Source of the DNA: a virus
Virus record (IMG/VR): IMGVR_UViG_3300030380_003390
Span: 1-24,645 of that record
Reading direction: 5' to 3' (one strand)
DNA: 24,645 nucleotides
Made by a program: the position numbers and the translations under genes. This document shows positions 4,123 to 13,997 of this stretch, piece by piece. How positions within the stretch are numbered: position 1 is the first letter of the stretch; each line of letters opens with the position of its first letter. Below the pieces are notes generated by a model. That model was not told the origin of the DNA and did not search any database. It saw nothing but the letters and a program-made list of their open reading frames with translations.

Positions 4123-6039
4123 ATGTCAAACAAACAAAAAAACACACTTTGTACAGCGGGAGACTGCACCGTTCCATTACCAGAAGGTCGTAGAAAATAC
4201 TGTAGTAACAAGTGTTCAGAACGTACTAAGAAGAGAGCATATAGAGCTAGTAAATCTACGGAGGATTTTCAACAAATAAAAGAAGTAGATGAACAAGTAC
4301 AGAAGCGTAGAGGAGATTACTACGCCATTATGAAGAAAAAAAATTTTTTTGACGATATCTTAAATGGGGACAAGACGAAAAAACAGGTATCGGATATACT
4401 ATCCTGCAGTCCTGCAACAGTGAGTCGAGCTATGGCAGCGTATCTAGAAGATAAAGCAAAAGAAGCCGAATACGAAAAACGATCTACAGCAACAGTGGGG
4501 GAGATACAGGAAGCCGACGTAGACGACTTCGTAAAGTTTAGAGATGAGTATTTCTTAACAGAACAAAATAAAAAATATGAAACTCCAGAGTTCCAAAGGA
4601 AGTGGATTTCTGCTATCTTAGATACTATACAACATGGAAAAAGGTTGATGATCTTGTCTCCACCTAGACATGGTAAGACAGATTTGTTAACACACTTTTG
4701 CGTATACATGATTTGTAAAAATCCAAATATACGTATCATGTGGTGTGGTGGTAACGAAGATATTGCCAAAAACAGTGTTGGTGCAGTATTAGATCATTTG
4801 GAGAACAATGAAGGACTCATACAAGATTACGGAGATTGGGACGGATTTAGACCTGCTAATCGTTCAGGAAAAAGTTGGTCGTCCAGTCAATTTACTGTTG
4901 CAACTAGAACAGTCTCTGGTATTAAGTCGCCAACTCTTGTCGCAATTGGAAAAGGAGGTAAGATCCTTTCCAGAGACGCAGACCTTATTATTGCAGACGA
5001 CATCGAAGATCATGGAACAACTGTGCAACCAAGTGCTAGAGAAAACACAAGAAACTGGTGGACTACAACATTACAATCACGTAAAGAGGAACACACAGGA
5101 ATGGTCTGCATTGGATCAAGACAGCACCCCGACGATTTATACCATCACCTCTTAGATAACAGAGCATGGGAATCTATTATAGATAGAGCGCATGACTTAG
5201 AAGTACCACTAGAAGACGAAACTATTGATCATACTAAACACATGTTGTGGTCAGAAAAAAGAAGTCATAAATGGTTATTAGAACAATTGTCTGCAGCAGA
5301 GACAACAGGTGGTAGAAATATATTTGAAATGGTATATCTAAATAAAGCTATACCTGATGGCATGAGTTTATTTACAGCAGAAGCAGTAGATAGTTGTTTA
5401 GACAAATCTAGAAAACTAGGTGACATACCTCCACACACTACATTGATAGCAGGACTCGATCCGGCAAGTACCGGATACCAGGCAGCAGTGCTTTGGGCAT
5501 ACAATGTAAAAACACAACAAGTATGGTTGGTAGATATAAAAAATGATCAAGGTGGTGGTATTAAAAAAGCACATGACCTTATGAAGGAATGGTATGACAA
5601 GTATTTCTTATCACATTGGATCATAGAAGAAAACGGATTCCAACGTGCTATTGGACAAGATAGAGATATTAAATTTTGGGCAGCTAATCATGGTGTACGT
5701 ATAGAAGGACATCAGACATACAAAAATAAATGGGATCCTGTATTTGGTGTAACCAGTATGGTCGGTATGTATGAAAACCAAAAGATAAATTTAGCATGGG
5801 GGGACGCTGCAACAAAACGTAAAGTCAATATATTTAGACAACAGCTTTTATATTTTTCACAAGCAGGTGCTTCTAATTCACGTAATGTAAAAACAAAAAC
5901 TGACTTAGTTATGGCAAGTTGGTTCCCTATGAAACGTATACGTACTAATGTAAAAATGATGTTAGCGGAAGCAGAGAGCGACTATACTCCTAGTTATAGT
6001 TATTATAAAAATAGCGAATACAACGAGGTTTTTTGGTAA
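4123..6039 (+). CDS. terL: Terminase large subunit with fused N-terminal zinc/HTH region
   Basis: 638 residues; motor and nuclease that cuts the concatemer and pumps DNA through the portal. Walker A is SPPRHGKT (residues 179-186), Walker B LIIADDIE (288-295), the coupling motif GSRQHPDD (331-338). The C-terminal RNase H-type nuclease shows GLDPAS (Asp 446), IIEEN (Glu 502/503) and KTDLVMA (Asp 594). Before the ATPase lie about 110 extra residues: Cys 10, 15, 27 and 31 form a C-x4-C-x11-C-x3-C zinc-finger-like array, followed by a helix-turn-helix-like stretch (about 84-108, with QVSDILSCSPATVSRAM). These look like a DNA-recognition module of the kind usually held by the small subunit; no separate small-subunit gene is visible in this window. 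The start has a weak ribosome binding site behind a structured leader. It shares a base with the portal gene. Confidence 0.93.
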   Translation: MSNKQKNTLCTAGDCTVPLPEGRRKYCSNKCSERTKKRAYRASKSTEDFQQIKEVDEQVQKRRGDYYAIMKKKNFFDDILNGDKTKKQVSDILSCSPATVSRAMAAYLEDKAKEAEYEKRSTATVGEIQEADVDDFVKFRDEYFLTEQNKKYETPEFQRKWISAILDTIQHGKRLMILSPPRHGKTDLLTHFCVYMICKNPNIRIMWCGGNEDIAKNSVGAVLDHLENNEGLIQDYGDWDGFRPANRSGKSWSSSQFTVATRTVSGIKSPTLVAIGKGGKILSRDADLIIADDIEDHGTTVQPSARENTRNWWTTTLQSRKEEHTGMVCIGSRQHPDDLYHHLLDNRAWESIIDRAHDLEVPLEDETIDHTKHMLWSEKRSHKWLLEQLSAAETTGGRNIFEMVYLNKAIPDGMSLFTAEAVDSCLDKSRKLGDIPPHTTLIAGLDPASTGYQAAVLWAYNVKTQQVWLVDIKNDQGGGIKKAHDLMKEWYDKYFLSHWIIEENGFQRAIGQDRDIKFWAANHGVRIEGHQTYKNKWDPVFGVTSMVGMYENQKINLAWGDAATKRKVNIFRQQLLYFSQAGASNSRNVKTKTDLVMASWFPMKRIRTNVKMMLAEAESDYTPSYSYYKNSEYNEVFW

Positions 6040-7781
6040 TGGTGTATACCCCAGATGAATTATTAATAAAGACAGATGACCTTCGTGGTATGCACGAACA
6101 AAGTGGACACTACGAATATAGAGACAGAGTACGTTCTATTATGAACGGTGGTTCTAATGGTATATCTGCATTACTAGGTGATGGTGCAAAAAACTATGAC
6201 ACCGACCTACCAATACCAAATCTTATACATTCCGGTCTAGAACACCTTGCACAAAAATTAGGACGTATGCCAGACATAAAAGTGGACGCATACGCAGATA
6301 GTGATAGAGCAAAAAACAAAGCAGAAAAATTAGAACGAATTGTTACTAGCTTAGACGGTCATTCTAAGATGGATCAACAAATGCCACAGGCAGCTAGATG
6401 GTTACCTGGTTATGGTTTTTGTGTATGGATCATTAGACAAAAAATGGGACCTGATGGTGTTTTATATCCACACGCAGAACTACGTGATCCTTATGATTGT
6501 TTTCCAGGATATTATGGACCAGACCAAGATCCAAAAGAATTAGCATTAATACGTTTAGTACCTAATGCTGTTATCAAACAAATGTATCCACAAGCACAAG
6601 TTATGGTTGACGAGTCAAGTGGTTTTCCATCTGGTTATAGCAAATTTAAATATCAAGATCAATTTCAAAGAAGTTGGGATAACCATACTGCTGATGGTAC
6701 AGAACTCGTAGAGTTTTATGATGAGAACGGTACATACGTATTTTTACCAGAAACAAAACAAATACTAGATTACACACCTAATCCGTTAAGATCAGGACCA
6801 AGATTTGTAATATCTAAAAGATTTAGTTTTGATAGACTTACAGGTCAATATGACCATGTATTAGGTTTGATGGCAGCTATGGCAAAAATTAATGTTTTGT
6901 CAATAATTGCTATGGAAGACAGTGTATTTACTGAAACGAACATTATTGGTGAATTAGAGAGCGGGAACTACAAACGTGGTAGATTTGCAGTCAATTACTT
7001 AACACCTGGTTCACAAGTTGCTAAACCACCTAACAATGTTCCATATCAGTTATTTACACAAATAGACAGAATAGAACGTCAGTTAAGAGTTGGTTCTAGT
7101 TATCCAGTAAGTGATGACGCTATATCACCTAACAGTTTTGTGACTGGTAGAGGATTACAAGAACTATTATCTTCAGTTGACCTAAACGTAAAAGAATATC
7201 AGCTATCACTAAAAAGAGCTATGGAAGAGCTAGATTATAAACGTTTAGAGATGGACGAAGCACTTAACGGAAAAACTAAAAAACCATTAGCAGGATACAT
7301 AGATGGTACTGCTTATGCAGAACAATACACACCAAGCAACGACATACAAGGTATGTACAAGACAAGACGTATCTATGGTGTTATGGCAGGTTTTGATGAA
7401 CCTACAAAGATAGTATCTGGTTTACAATTATTACAAGCCGGTATTATCGATAAAGAAACTTTGCAAGAAAACATGGACGGACTAGACAATGTACAAAAGA
7501 TAAACGATAGAATCTTAAAAGACGAAGCAGAGCGTACATTGTTTGAGACATTAAAAATTCAAGCAAGTAATGGTGATCCAAAAGCTACGATGGCATTAGT
7601 ACAGATATATAAAAATCCAAATTCTATGCAATCAATATTAGATAAATTTTATACTGCAGAAGAACCAGAAGTTCCTGAAGCAGAAGCTGCCTTGTTAGGT
7701 CAAGAAGCACAATTACCAATACCACAAGGTCCTACTCCAGATATACGTTCATTATTATTAGGAGGTCCTCCAGGTGCCTAG
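6039..7781 (+). CDS. Portal protein
   Basis: 580 residues from ATG 6039, which overlaps the terminase stop (TAATG) and has GAGG at 6025-6028; a TTG at 6033 is a less likely start. The assignment rests on its place directly after the terminase, its size (usual portal range about 450-700), and its soluble alpha/beta make-up with a wing-like region around residues 60-180 and a long helical part around 370-420 before a charged C-terminus. The dodecameric ring sits at one capsid vertex and is the DNA conduit. The tail (about 550-580) is rich in Pro, Glu and Gly. I do not see a short diagnostic motif, so the call depends mainly on context. Confidence 0.78.
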   Translation: MVYTPDELLIKTDDLRGMHEQSGHYEYRDRVRSIMNGGSNGISALLGDGAKNYDTDLPIPNLIHSGLEHLAQKLGRMPDIKVDAYADSDRAKNKAEKLERIVTSLDGHSKMDQQMPQAARWLPGYGFCVWIIRQKMGPDGVLYPHAELRDPYDCFPGYYGPDQDPKELALIRLVPNAVIKQMYPQAQVMVDESSGFPSGYSKFKYQDQFQRSWDNHTADGTELVEFYDENGTYVFLPETKQILDYTPNPLRSGPRFVISKRFSFDRLTGQYDHVLGLMAAMAKINVLSIIAMEDSVFTETNIIGELESGNYKRGRFAVNYLTPGSQVAKPPNNVPYQLFTQIDRIERQLRVGSSYPVSDDAISPNSFVTGRGLQELLSSVDLNVKEYQLSLKRAMEELDYKRLEMDEALNGKTKKPLAGYIDGTAYAEQYTPSNDIQGMYKTRRIYGVMAGFDEPTKIVSGLQLLQAGIIDKETLQENMDGLDNVQKINDRILKDEAERTLFETLKIQASNGDPKATMALVQIYKNPNSMQSILDKFYTAEEPEVPEAEAALLGQEAQLPIPQGPTPDIRSLLLGGPPGA

Positions 7782-8022
7782 TCCATACGAACGTGATATT
7801 ACAAATATGCAATTTGCAGATATATGCGAAAACTCCTTAATTGATGTATGGCAAAGATCTTCAGAACAAATACTAGATTACGAAAACGATATATATAGAG
7901 ATGAACCTGTAGCTACTTTTATGCCACAAGGCATGGTAGTTCAATACATACCTAACGGTTTACTTATTTTTTTTGGACAACCTATACAAGATGAGGAGGA
8001 CTTTGATGAGTACGGATTCTAG
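7774..8022 (+). CDS. Small acidic hypothetical protein (82 aa), GTG start
   Basis: GTG 7774 lies 8 bases after GGAGG (7761-7765) and overlaps the portal stop by 8 bases. The protein is acidic with a helical N-terminal half and a hydrophobic stretch around residues 57-69 (QYIPNGLLIFFGQP) too short and polar-flanked for a sure membrane anchor. Position between portal and large virion proteins suggests a head or connector accessory role. No family recognised. Confidence 0.6.
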   Translation: MPSPYERDITNMQFADICENSLIDVWQRSSEQILDYENDIYRDEPVATFMPQGMVVQYIPNGLLIFFGQPIQDEEDFDEYGF

Positions 8023-8470
8023 TAGGTCTAGAGGTAGAAGAGGTGGAGTAAAGAGACCTGCAGCTACAAGTGGACCTGGTAAATTATCAAGAAGGACAGA
8101 TGGTCAAGCACCAACTATAGAAGACGTTAGAGGTATGATTACTGAATCAGCAGGTGAAGAAACAGCTTTAGTCAATCAAGTAAGACAAGGTAACATTACA
8201 CCTCCAGGTACAACTGTTGCACAACCAACAGGCGCACCACAACAACAATTAGAACCATTGCCGCCAGGCATAGGTGAAATATTTACAGGAGAAGATGAAT
8301 TACCTGCAGATACACCTTCAACAATGGCAGAAGAATCATCGACATTGTTAGAACCTGATGATGTAATGCTTATTAGAGCAATGGCAAAAATTAATCCATC
8401 ACAAGAATTAATAAGTTTATTGCAATTTGCAGAACAGAAGATAAACCGAACACCACAACAATTCGGATAA
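8006..8470 (+). CDS. Low-complexity hypothetical virion-cluster protein (154 aa)
   Basis: ATG 8006 follows GAGGAGG (7993-7999) and is preferred to a TTG at 7973 with no such site. It overlaps the previous gene by 17 bases. The N-terminus is Ser/Arg/Gly/Lys-rich (about residues 2-30), the middle is Pro/Gln/Thr-rich and probably disordered (60-100), and the C-terminus is a helix (about 118-150, with EPDDVMLIRAMAKINPS). This build resembles small assembly or chaperone-like proteins beside portals, but no homologue is recognised. Confidence 0.65.
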   Translation: MSTDSSRSRGRRGGVKRPAATSGPGKLSRRTDGQAPTIEDVRGMITESAGEETALVNQVRQGNITPPGTTVAQPTGAPQQQLEPLPPGIGEIFTGEDELPADTPSTMAEESSTLLEPDDVMLIRAMAKINPSQELISLLQFAEQKINRTPQQFG

Positions 8471-8471
8471 A

Positions 8472-11400
8472 ATGGGCGTTTTTCATTACGACAATCCAAA
8501 GTCTGAACAAGACTTATACAAAGAGCTACGACAAAGAAAAACTCAATGGACAAGAGCGCAATCTGCTGTAAATAAAGAAGACGCTGCACGTGCTACAGCA
8601 ATATCACAGTTGTATCCTAATTTTTCACCAGATGTTATAACATCATTAACAATGTTGCAGGTCAAACCTGAATCAGAAGTATTGAATACATTATCTCAAA
8701 GAATAATAGAACATAATAAAAAAAGTCTTGTAGAAAAAATATCTGATCCATTAAAAGGTGCTGTAAGGTTTGGATTACTAGCATTAGAAGATTTATATAG
8801 AACAACAGTTGATAGACCTTTAAACTCTATGATTGCTGCAACAATAGGTGATAATGCAGAAAACTTATCATTTGCAGACGCATATAAACAATCTGGTAGT
8901 TCTACAGTTAAACAAGTATTTAAAAATTTAGCACAAGGTAAAGAAGTAAATTTAGGTGATGGATTATTACCACAGTCAGATGTATTTGATCCAAACAATC
9001 CTAATAGCAAAATGTACGATGAATATAAATATCTTATACAATCTGGTTTTGAAGAACAACGTGCGCAAAGCATAATACAAAATCAATTAGGTTCTGCTAT
9101 CACAGAGATAGATAGAAACATGCAAGAAGACAGTGGTTTGTTTAATATTTCTACAACATTAGGTACAGGAGAGACTGTACAGACACCTATCTCATTAGGT
9201 AGAACTGTTGCCTTAGGCGTTTCAGAACCTGGTACAACAGCTTTTAACACGATATCAGGCGTACTAGACGCAGGTAAAGCATTGTTCTTAGATCCTGCAA
9301 ACTACTTAACATTAGGTGCTGCAGCAGTATCAAAGAGTAGAAAAACACTTAGAGCTAGTGATGATCTTATTGCAATGCTAAAAGGTAAAAGTGTAGAAGA
9401 TGTAAAGAAGATGACTAAAGCAGAGCTAGCTGAAATAGGTATGGTAAACAGAGGTTGGGGATTATCTTTTATTACACCTAAGTCTGTAACAGATTATCTT
9501 AATAAAGATCCAGGTGGTATGAAACTTGTTAAGTATTTATCAAAAATAGAATCAGAATCTAAATTTATGGACATTACAGGTATAAAAGATCCTGGTGTTG
9601 TAAAAGAATTTATGAGAGTATCACAAGACTTTACAAAAACTGCAGACGAAAAAATATTAGATATGGCTAATTTGTTAGATAAATCTATAGGTTTTAAAGA
9701 TATGCCATTTGGAAATATAAGACCTACTGTAGGTGCAATAGGTAAAATATTAGGTGGTACAGCAGAAGCCATAACAGGTGCTAATGTCCCTGCAGGTACT
9801 GGTGCTTTGTTTGGCGCTAAAAAAGTATTTAAGTTAGCACTTATGGATAGCAATTCTAGATCTGCACGTATCATGGCAACCTATACAAAAGACTTACCAT
9901 TACGTTATTTAGATAGTGAAAACATGCAACAATCATTTGATCAAGTTAAAAAATGGTTAGACCAAACAGATCTTAATAGGAATACAAAAGATAAATTATT
10001 AAAAGAAACAATGAATCTAAAAAACAGAGATCAATCAGGTTTATTTAGAGTAGCTACATCTATGTTGGAAGAAACAGGTAAAGACTTAGTAGAAAACGGT
10101 GGAGTATCTGCACAAGACGCTAGAACATTTACGCGTATTTTTGAAGAAACAATTGACGATATGCGTAAATATTTTATAGATGGTTACACAGGTGATAACG
10201 TTAGACAACCAGGTATGAAGATGAAACCTATTGTACTAGAAGGTAAGATGGCTTCAGTACCTGACGCACACCTTACAACAGAATTTATTAATAGAACTAT
10301 ACCTATGCCAGACGCAGGACAACTTGCAAAAGCTATGAACAGTATGGCAATACTAAGAAATAAAATGGGCGGCACAAAAGCATTTGATGATTTCTTAGCT
10401 AAATATCCTAAGAAAATGCAAAAAGGTATTGCAGGAAGATCAGTTGATTGGTACTACACAGAGTTTTGGAAACCTGCTGTATTGTTACGTGGTGCATGGT
10501 TATTACGTGTTGTAGGTGAAGAACAGCTACGTATGTTTACTAGAGGTTACGACAACATATTTTCTAGACCATTATCAATAATATCTTTAGGTGTAGCAAA
10601 AGCTACAGGTGCAGGTAAAGAAGCTGCACAAGCAAAACGTTGGACACAAAAAGATGTAGAGTTTAAAGATTTGCTAGGTAATCCATTAGATGAAAGTTTA
10701 GAGTGGCAACAAGGTTCTTCACGTATGCGTGGCTCTAATAACAACGATGAGTTGTTTGGTGGTGCGCAACGTAATCAAAGAAGACAACAAGGTAGACGTA
10801 AAAAAGCAGGACCACATGATTATGACATATTAGATAAAGATGACGCTATACGTGGATTAACTACAGGCGACAAAGCTAGTGGTAATAAGTTTGTAAGAAG
10901 TTGGACTAATGAAACAGCAAAACTATATCAAGATGATCTGTTTACTTTATTATTTAAAAACAAATCTAATCCTAAAGCTAGACAAAATGCACTAAAAGAA
11001 TGGGTAGAAGGTAAGTCACAAAAAGCAAAAGCTGTTATAGAAGAGTATGCAAAAGGTGGTCAAAGATACGAAGATGTTATGTCTACAGCAGGTGGTAGAT
11101 ATGCTTATGCTAAATCTATAGAAGCAAGACTTCATCAAGCTGCAGGTGGTGCATTTGACGAAGACGTAACAATATTAGAAGATCTTATGAACAAGTTAGA
11201 GTTTGAAGATATAGATTTTAGTAAAAATCCATTTCCATTACGTATAGATAAACCACGTAATGAAGATCTATATAACCTACTTACAACAGGAAAACTAAAA
11301 CATATTGCAACAGAAGCAACTGATGGTGTATGGACTGACTCTGCTTTACTTACACCTGCACAAATAAAAAATGCAGCTAGTTCTGTAGAGCATGGCGGCA

Positions 11401-13997
11401 AGACTATGTATCTTATTAAAGAAGGTAATGGTTTAGATGGCATAGAAACACTAGAAGATTTGTACAAAATATTTGGTAAAGGTTTTACAAAACTAGATGA
11501 CAAGAGTATGCGTAAAGCAGCTAACACATACTATGACTCAATACTAAATAATTACATAGAGGATTTACCACAATTTGTTACTGCACCACTTGATGGCACA
11601 GTATTAGATGATACAAAATGGATAGAGAGATTTGTTAATAAAATGTTTGATGAGATCATGGGACAAAGAACAGATAATGCTTCTAGGTCACCTGTATTTA
11701 GACAAGCATATTGGCGTGCTATTTATGATTTATTGCCAAGAATGACTCCTGCAATGCGTACAGTATTGTTAGAAGGTAAGTCATACAGACAAGGTGGCAA
11801 GACTATAAAAGTAAGTGGTGCTAGAAAATCTAATATACCTGACGAAAACCTATTAGCAAGTATAAAAGCAGACATAGGTTTACCAAGTGTTAAGTTACGT
11901 AAAAGAGATACAGAAATTAATTTAGATTTATTTGAACGAAGAGTTGCAGAACTTAATGCTGCAGACGCAAAGCAAGGTACAAAGTATATAGACAACACAA
12001 AAGATATACAAAAGGCACAACAAGATGTTTCTATTTATAAAAGAAAACAACAAAAACTTATTGACGATATAGATGATCAAATAAACAAAGCTGATGACGA
12101 TATAGTTGATGATTTACTTGCACAAAAAGAATCTCTAATAGATGAGATGAATGATGGAATAAAAACACGTAATGCTGCAATAGATGAATTAGGTGTAGCT
12201 TCAGGTTTTGATAATAATTTTATAGACGCAGAGTATGTAGATAACTTTGCAAAAGCTATAGCACTAGAAGAACTACAAGGTTTGTTATACGATCTAAGTA
12301 AGCGTAGTAAGATTACTTACAATTTAAGAGGTATATTTCCATTTGGTGAAGCATACGTAGAAATATTATCTACATGGGCTAAGTTACTTAAAGAGAATCC
12401 AGAGATTGTAAGAAGAGGTCAAGTAACAGTTAATGCTGCACGTGACGAAAATCCATTTAGTCCTGTAGAAGGTGAAGGGTTTTTATCAGAAGATGAAGTT
12501 ACAGGAGAAGAAATATTTTATTATCCAATGGTAGATGATTTAGTATCAGACGCTATATTTGGTCAAGATAGAAATGTAGGAGTAAGATTACCAGGTTATG
12601 CAGGTTCTCTTAACATTGCATTAGAAGTTGTACCAGGTATTGGTCCTACAGCTGCTATACCTGCAGCATTCTTTTTAGAAGGTACTCCTAAATTTACAGA
12701 GACACAAAAGTTTTTATTTCCTTATGGTCTACCTACAGTTAAAACACCAGGCGATTTAATACAAGAAGCAGGTGTACCGTCATGGTTAAAGAACGGTGTA
12801 CGTGCTGCTTTTATGTTTAACGAAGACGCACCTCCAGGTGAGTTATCACGTATTGCAAGTAATACAACTATTGATGTATATAGAGTACTAAAAGCAAATG
12901 GTGAAGATGATATGACACCAGAAGCACAACAAAGATTACTAGAGAAATCTAGAAGCATTGGTAAAGGTTTGACTCTAATAAAAATGTTTTCACAGTTTGT
13001 AGGTCCTACAGGATTAAATCCTAGATTTGATATAGGCGATCCTAAGAATGCAGGTCAAGTATATTCTTTACAAATACTTGCAGATAGATACAGAGAACTT
13101 ATAGAGACACCACCTAAAGATCCAGTTACAGGTCAATTTTTATTTGCACCTGGTGATAACTATTCTGCTACAAAATATTTTATAGATGAGTTTGGTTTTA
13201 ATCCATTAGATATAGCTACACCTAAATCTGTAGTTGTAGAACCAAGACCAGTAGATGAACGTGGTGTACAGTTTGAAAAAGAAAATCCAGAGTTATTTGA
13301 AGATTATTCACTTACAGCATTTTATGCAGTTCCAAATGGTGGTGGTGGTCCATTTGATTATGAAGCATATACAAGAACTATATATAACGAGCAAAGAGAA
13401 CCACTTACACCAGAAGAATGGTTAGCAACACGTAACCAAAGATTAGGTGAGTTTTTTATGGAAGAAGAGAGAATTTCTACTTTAACACAATTTGATATTA
13501 CAGATCCATACCAAGCTAAACAAAGATCTAGATTGTTGTCACTTAAAAGAAATATAGCTGCACAAAAGTATCCAGGATTCGATACAACAATACCTGGTTT
13601 ACCACAACGTGGTACATTAGACGCACAGTTTGAAGAATTAAAAAGGTGGGAAGATAGTCCTAAATTACGTAAAACAGAAACAGGTAAAGCTGTTGCACAA
13701 GTGTTAGATTATATAGGAATACTAGAGAAGAAATCATTAGGTAGAGGTTTATCATCTAACGGTTGGCGTACATCACGTACAATGTTAGTTGAAAGACAAC
13801 AACTTAGAGATTTCATAGGACAAATATCAGTATCTAATGATGATTTTTATGTTATTGCACAAAATCTACTGTTACCATTATTCCAAGAGAGGACACAGTT
13901 CTTAGAGGATTTAGAGTACGATTATGATACAATGGTTGAATACGGTACATATTTACCTACAACAAACATTAGTAATGTGCAGCAGGGAGAAGCGTGA
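8472..13997 (+). CDS. Giant virion-associated protein, probable internal/ejection protein (1841 aa)
   Basis: One uninterrupted frame of 1841 residues, the largest gene here. It begins one base after the previous stop with little ribosome binding site, so coupling is likely. It is mostly helical and polar. Visible parts: a Gly/Ala-rich, weakly hydrophobic stretch about 250-290; a coiled coil about 1177-1241 rich in Lys, Asp and Gln; a conserved-looking FPFGEAYVEILSTWAKLL around 1289-1306; and another hydrophobic Gly/Pro/Ala stretch about 1373-1403. Aromatic FPFGE..W patches of this type recur in very large phage internal virion proteins. Size and place suggest a protein ejected with the genome; no polymerase, protease or lysozyme motif is visible. 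It lacks the repeated all-helical look of a tape measure. It ends in a GTGA overlap with the next gene. Confidence 0.6.
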   Translation: MGVFHYDNPKSEQDLYKELRQRKTQWTRAQSAVNKEDAARATAISQLYPNFSPDVITSLTMLQVKPESEVLNTLSQRIIEHNKKSLVEKISDPLKGAVRFGLLALEDLYRTTVDRPLNSMIAATIGDNAENLSFADAYKQSGSSTVKQVFKNLAQGKEVNLGDGLLPQSDVFDPNNPNSKMYDEYKYLIQSGFEEQRAQSIIQNQLGSAITEIDRNMQEDSGLFNISTTLGTGETVQTPISLGRTVALGVSEPGTTAFNTISGVLDAGKALFLDPANYLTLGAAAVSKSRKTLRASDDLIAMLKGKSVEDVKKMTKAELAEIGMVNRGWGLSFITPKSVTDYLNKDPGGMKLVKYLSKIESESKFMDITGIKDPGVVKEFMRVSQDFTKTADEKILDMANLLDKSIGFKDMPFGNIRPTVGAIGKILGGTAEAITGANVPAGTGALFGAKKVFKLALMDSNSRSARIMATYTKDLPLRYLDSENMQQSFDQVKKWLDQTDLNRNTKDKLLKETMNLKNRDQSGLFRVATSMLEETGKDLVENGGVSAQDARTFTRIFEETIDDMRKYFIDGYTGDNVRQPGMKMKPIVLEGKMASVPDAHLTTEFINRTIPMPDAGQLAKAMNSMAILRNKMGGTKAFDDFLAKYPKKMQKGIAGRSVDWYYTEFWKPAVLLRGAWLLRVVGEEQLRMFTRGYDNIFSRPLSIISLGVAKATGAGKEAAQAKRWTQKDVEFKDLLGNPLDESLEWQQGSSRMRGSNNNDELFGGAQRNQRRQQGRRKKAGPHDYDILDKDDAIRGLTTGDKASGNKFVRSWTNETAKLYQDDLFTLLFKNKSNPKARQNALKEWVEGKSQKAKAVIEEYAKGGQRYEDVMSTAGGRYAYAKSIEARLHQAAGGAFDEDVTILEDLMNKLEFEDIDFSKNPFPLRIDKPRNEDLYNLLTTGKLKHIATEATDGVWTDSALLTPAQIKNAASSVEHGGKTMYLIKEGNGLDGIETLEDLYKIFGKGFTKLDDKSMRKAANTYYDSILNNYIEDLPQFVTAPLDGTVLDDTKWIERFVNKMFDEIMGQRTDNASRSPVFRQAYWRAIYDLLPRMTPAMRTVLLEGKSYRQGGKTIKVSGARKSNIPDENLLASIKADIGLPSVKLRKRDTEINLDLFERRVAELNAADAKQGTKYIDNTKDIQKAQQDVSIYKRKQQKLIDDIDDQINKADDDIVDDLLAQKESLIDEMNDGIKTRNAAIDELGVASGFDNNFIDAEYVDNFAKAIALEELQGLLYDLSKRSKITYNLRGIFPFGEAYVEILSTWAKLLKENPEIVRRGQVTVNAARDENPFSPVEGEGFLSEDEVTGEEIFYYPMVDDLVSDAIFGQDRNVGVRLPGYAGSLNIALEVVPGIGPTAAIPAAFFLEGTPKFTETQKFLFPYGLPTVKTPGDLIQEAGVPSWLKNGVRAAFMFNEDAPPGELSRIASNTTIDVYRVLKANGEDDMTPEAQQRLLEKSRSIGKGLTLIKMFSQFVGPTGLNPRFDIGDPKNAGQVYSLQILADRYRELIETPPKDPVTGQFLFAPGDNYSATKYFIDEFGFNPLDIATPKSVVVEPRPVDERGVQFEKENPELFEDYSLTAFYAVPNGGGGPFDYEAYTRTIYNEQREPLTPEEWLATRNQRLGEFFMEEERISTLTQFDITDPYQAKQRSRLLSLKRNIAAQKYPGFDTTIPGLPQRGTLDAQFEELKRWEDSPKLRKTETGKAVAQVLDYIGILEKKSLGRGLSSNGWRTSRTMLVERQQLRDFIGQISVSNDDFYVIAQNLLLPLFQERTQFLEDLEYDYDTMVEYGTYLPTTNISNVQQGEA

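Noticed and set aside
4055-4279. 74-codon + strand frame across the terminase start
   Set aside because: It has no ribosome binding site and mostly overlaps the terminase gene, whose Cys and HTH motifs show that frame is the coding one.
4320-4769. 149-codon reverse-strand frame inside the terminase gene
   Set aside because: Shadow of the terminase frame; low-complexity Ser/Phe/Ile-rich product, no start signals, and all other genes run on the + strand.
6033-6038. TTG start for the portal
   Set aside because: ATG 6039 is two codons later, forms the TAATG overlap used throughout this genome and keeps better spacing to GAGG.
7973-8005. Upstream TTG start for the 154-residue protein
   Set aside because: ATG 8006 sits at correct distance from GAGGAGG, whereas TTG 7973 has no site.
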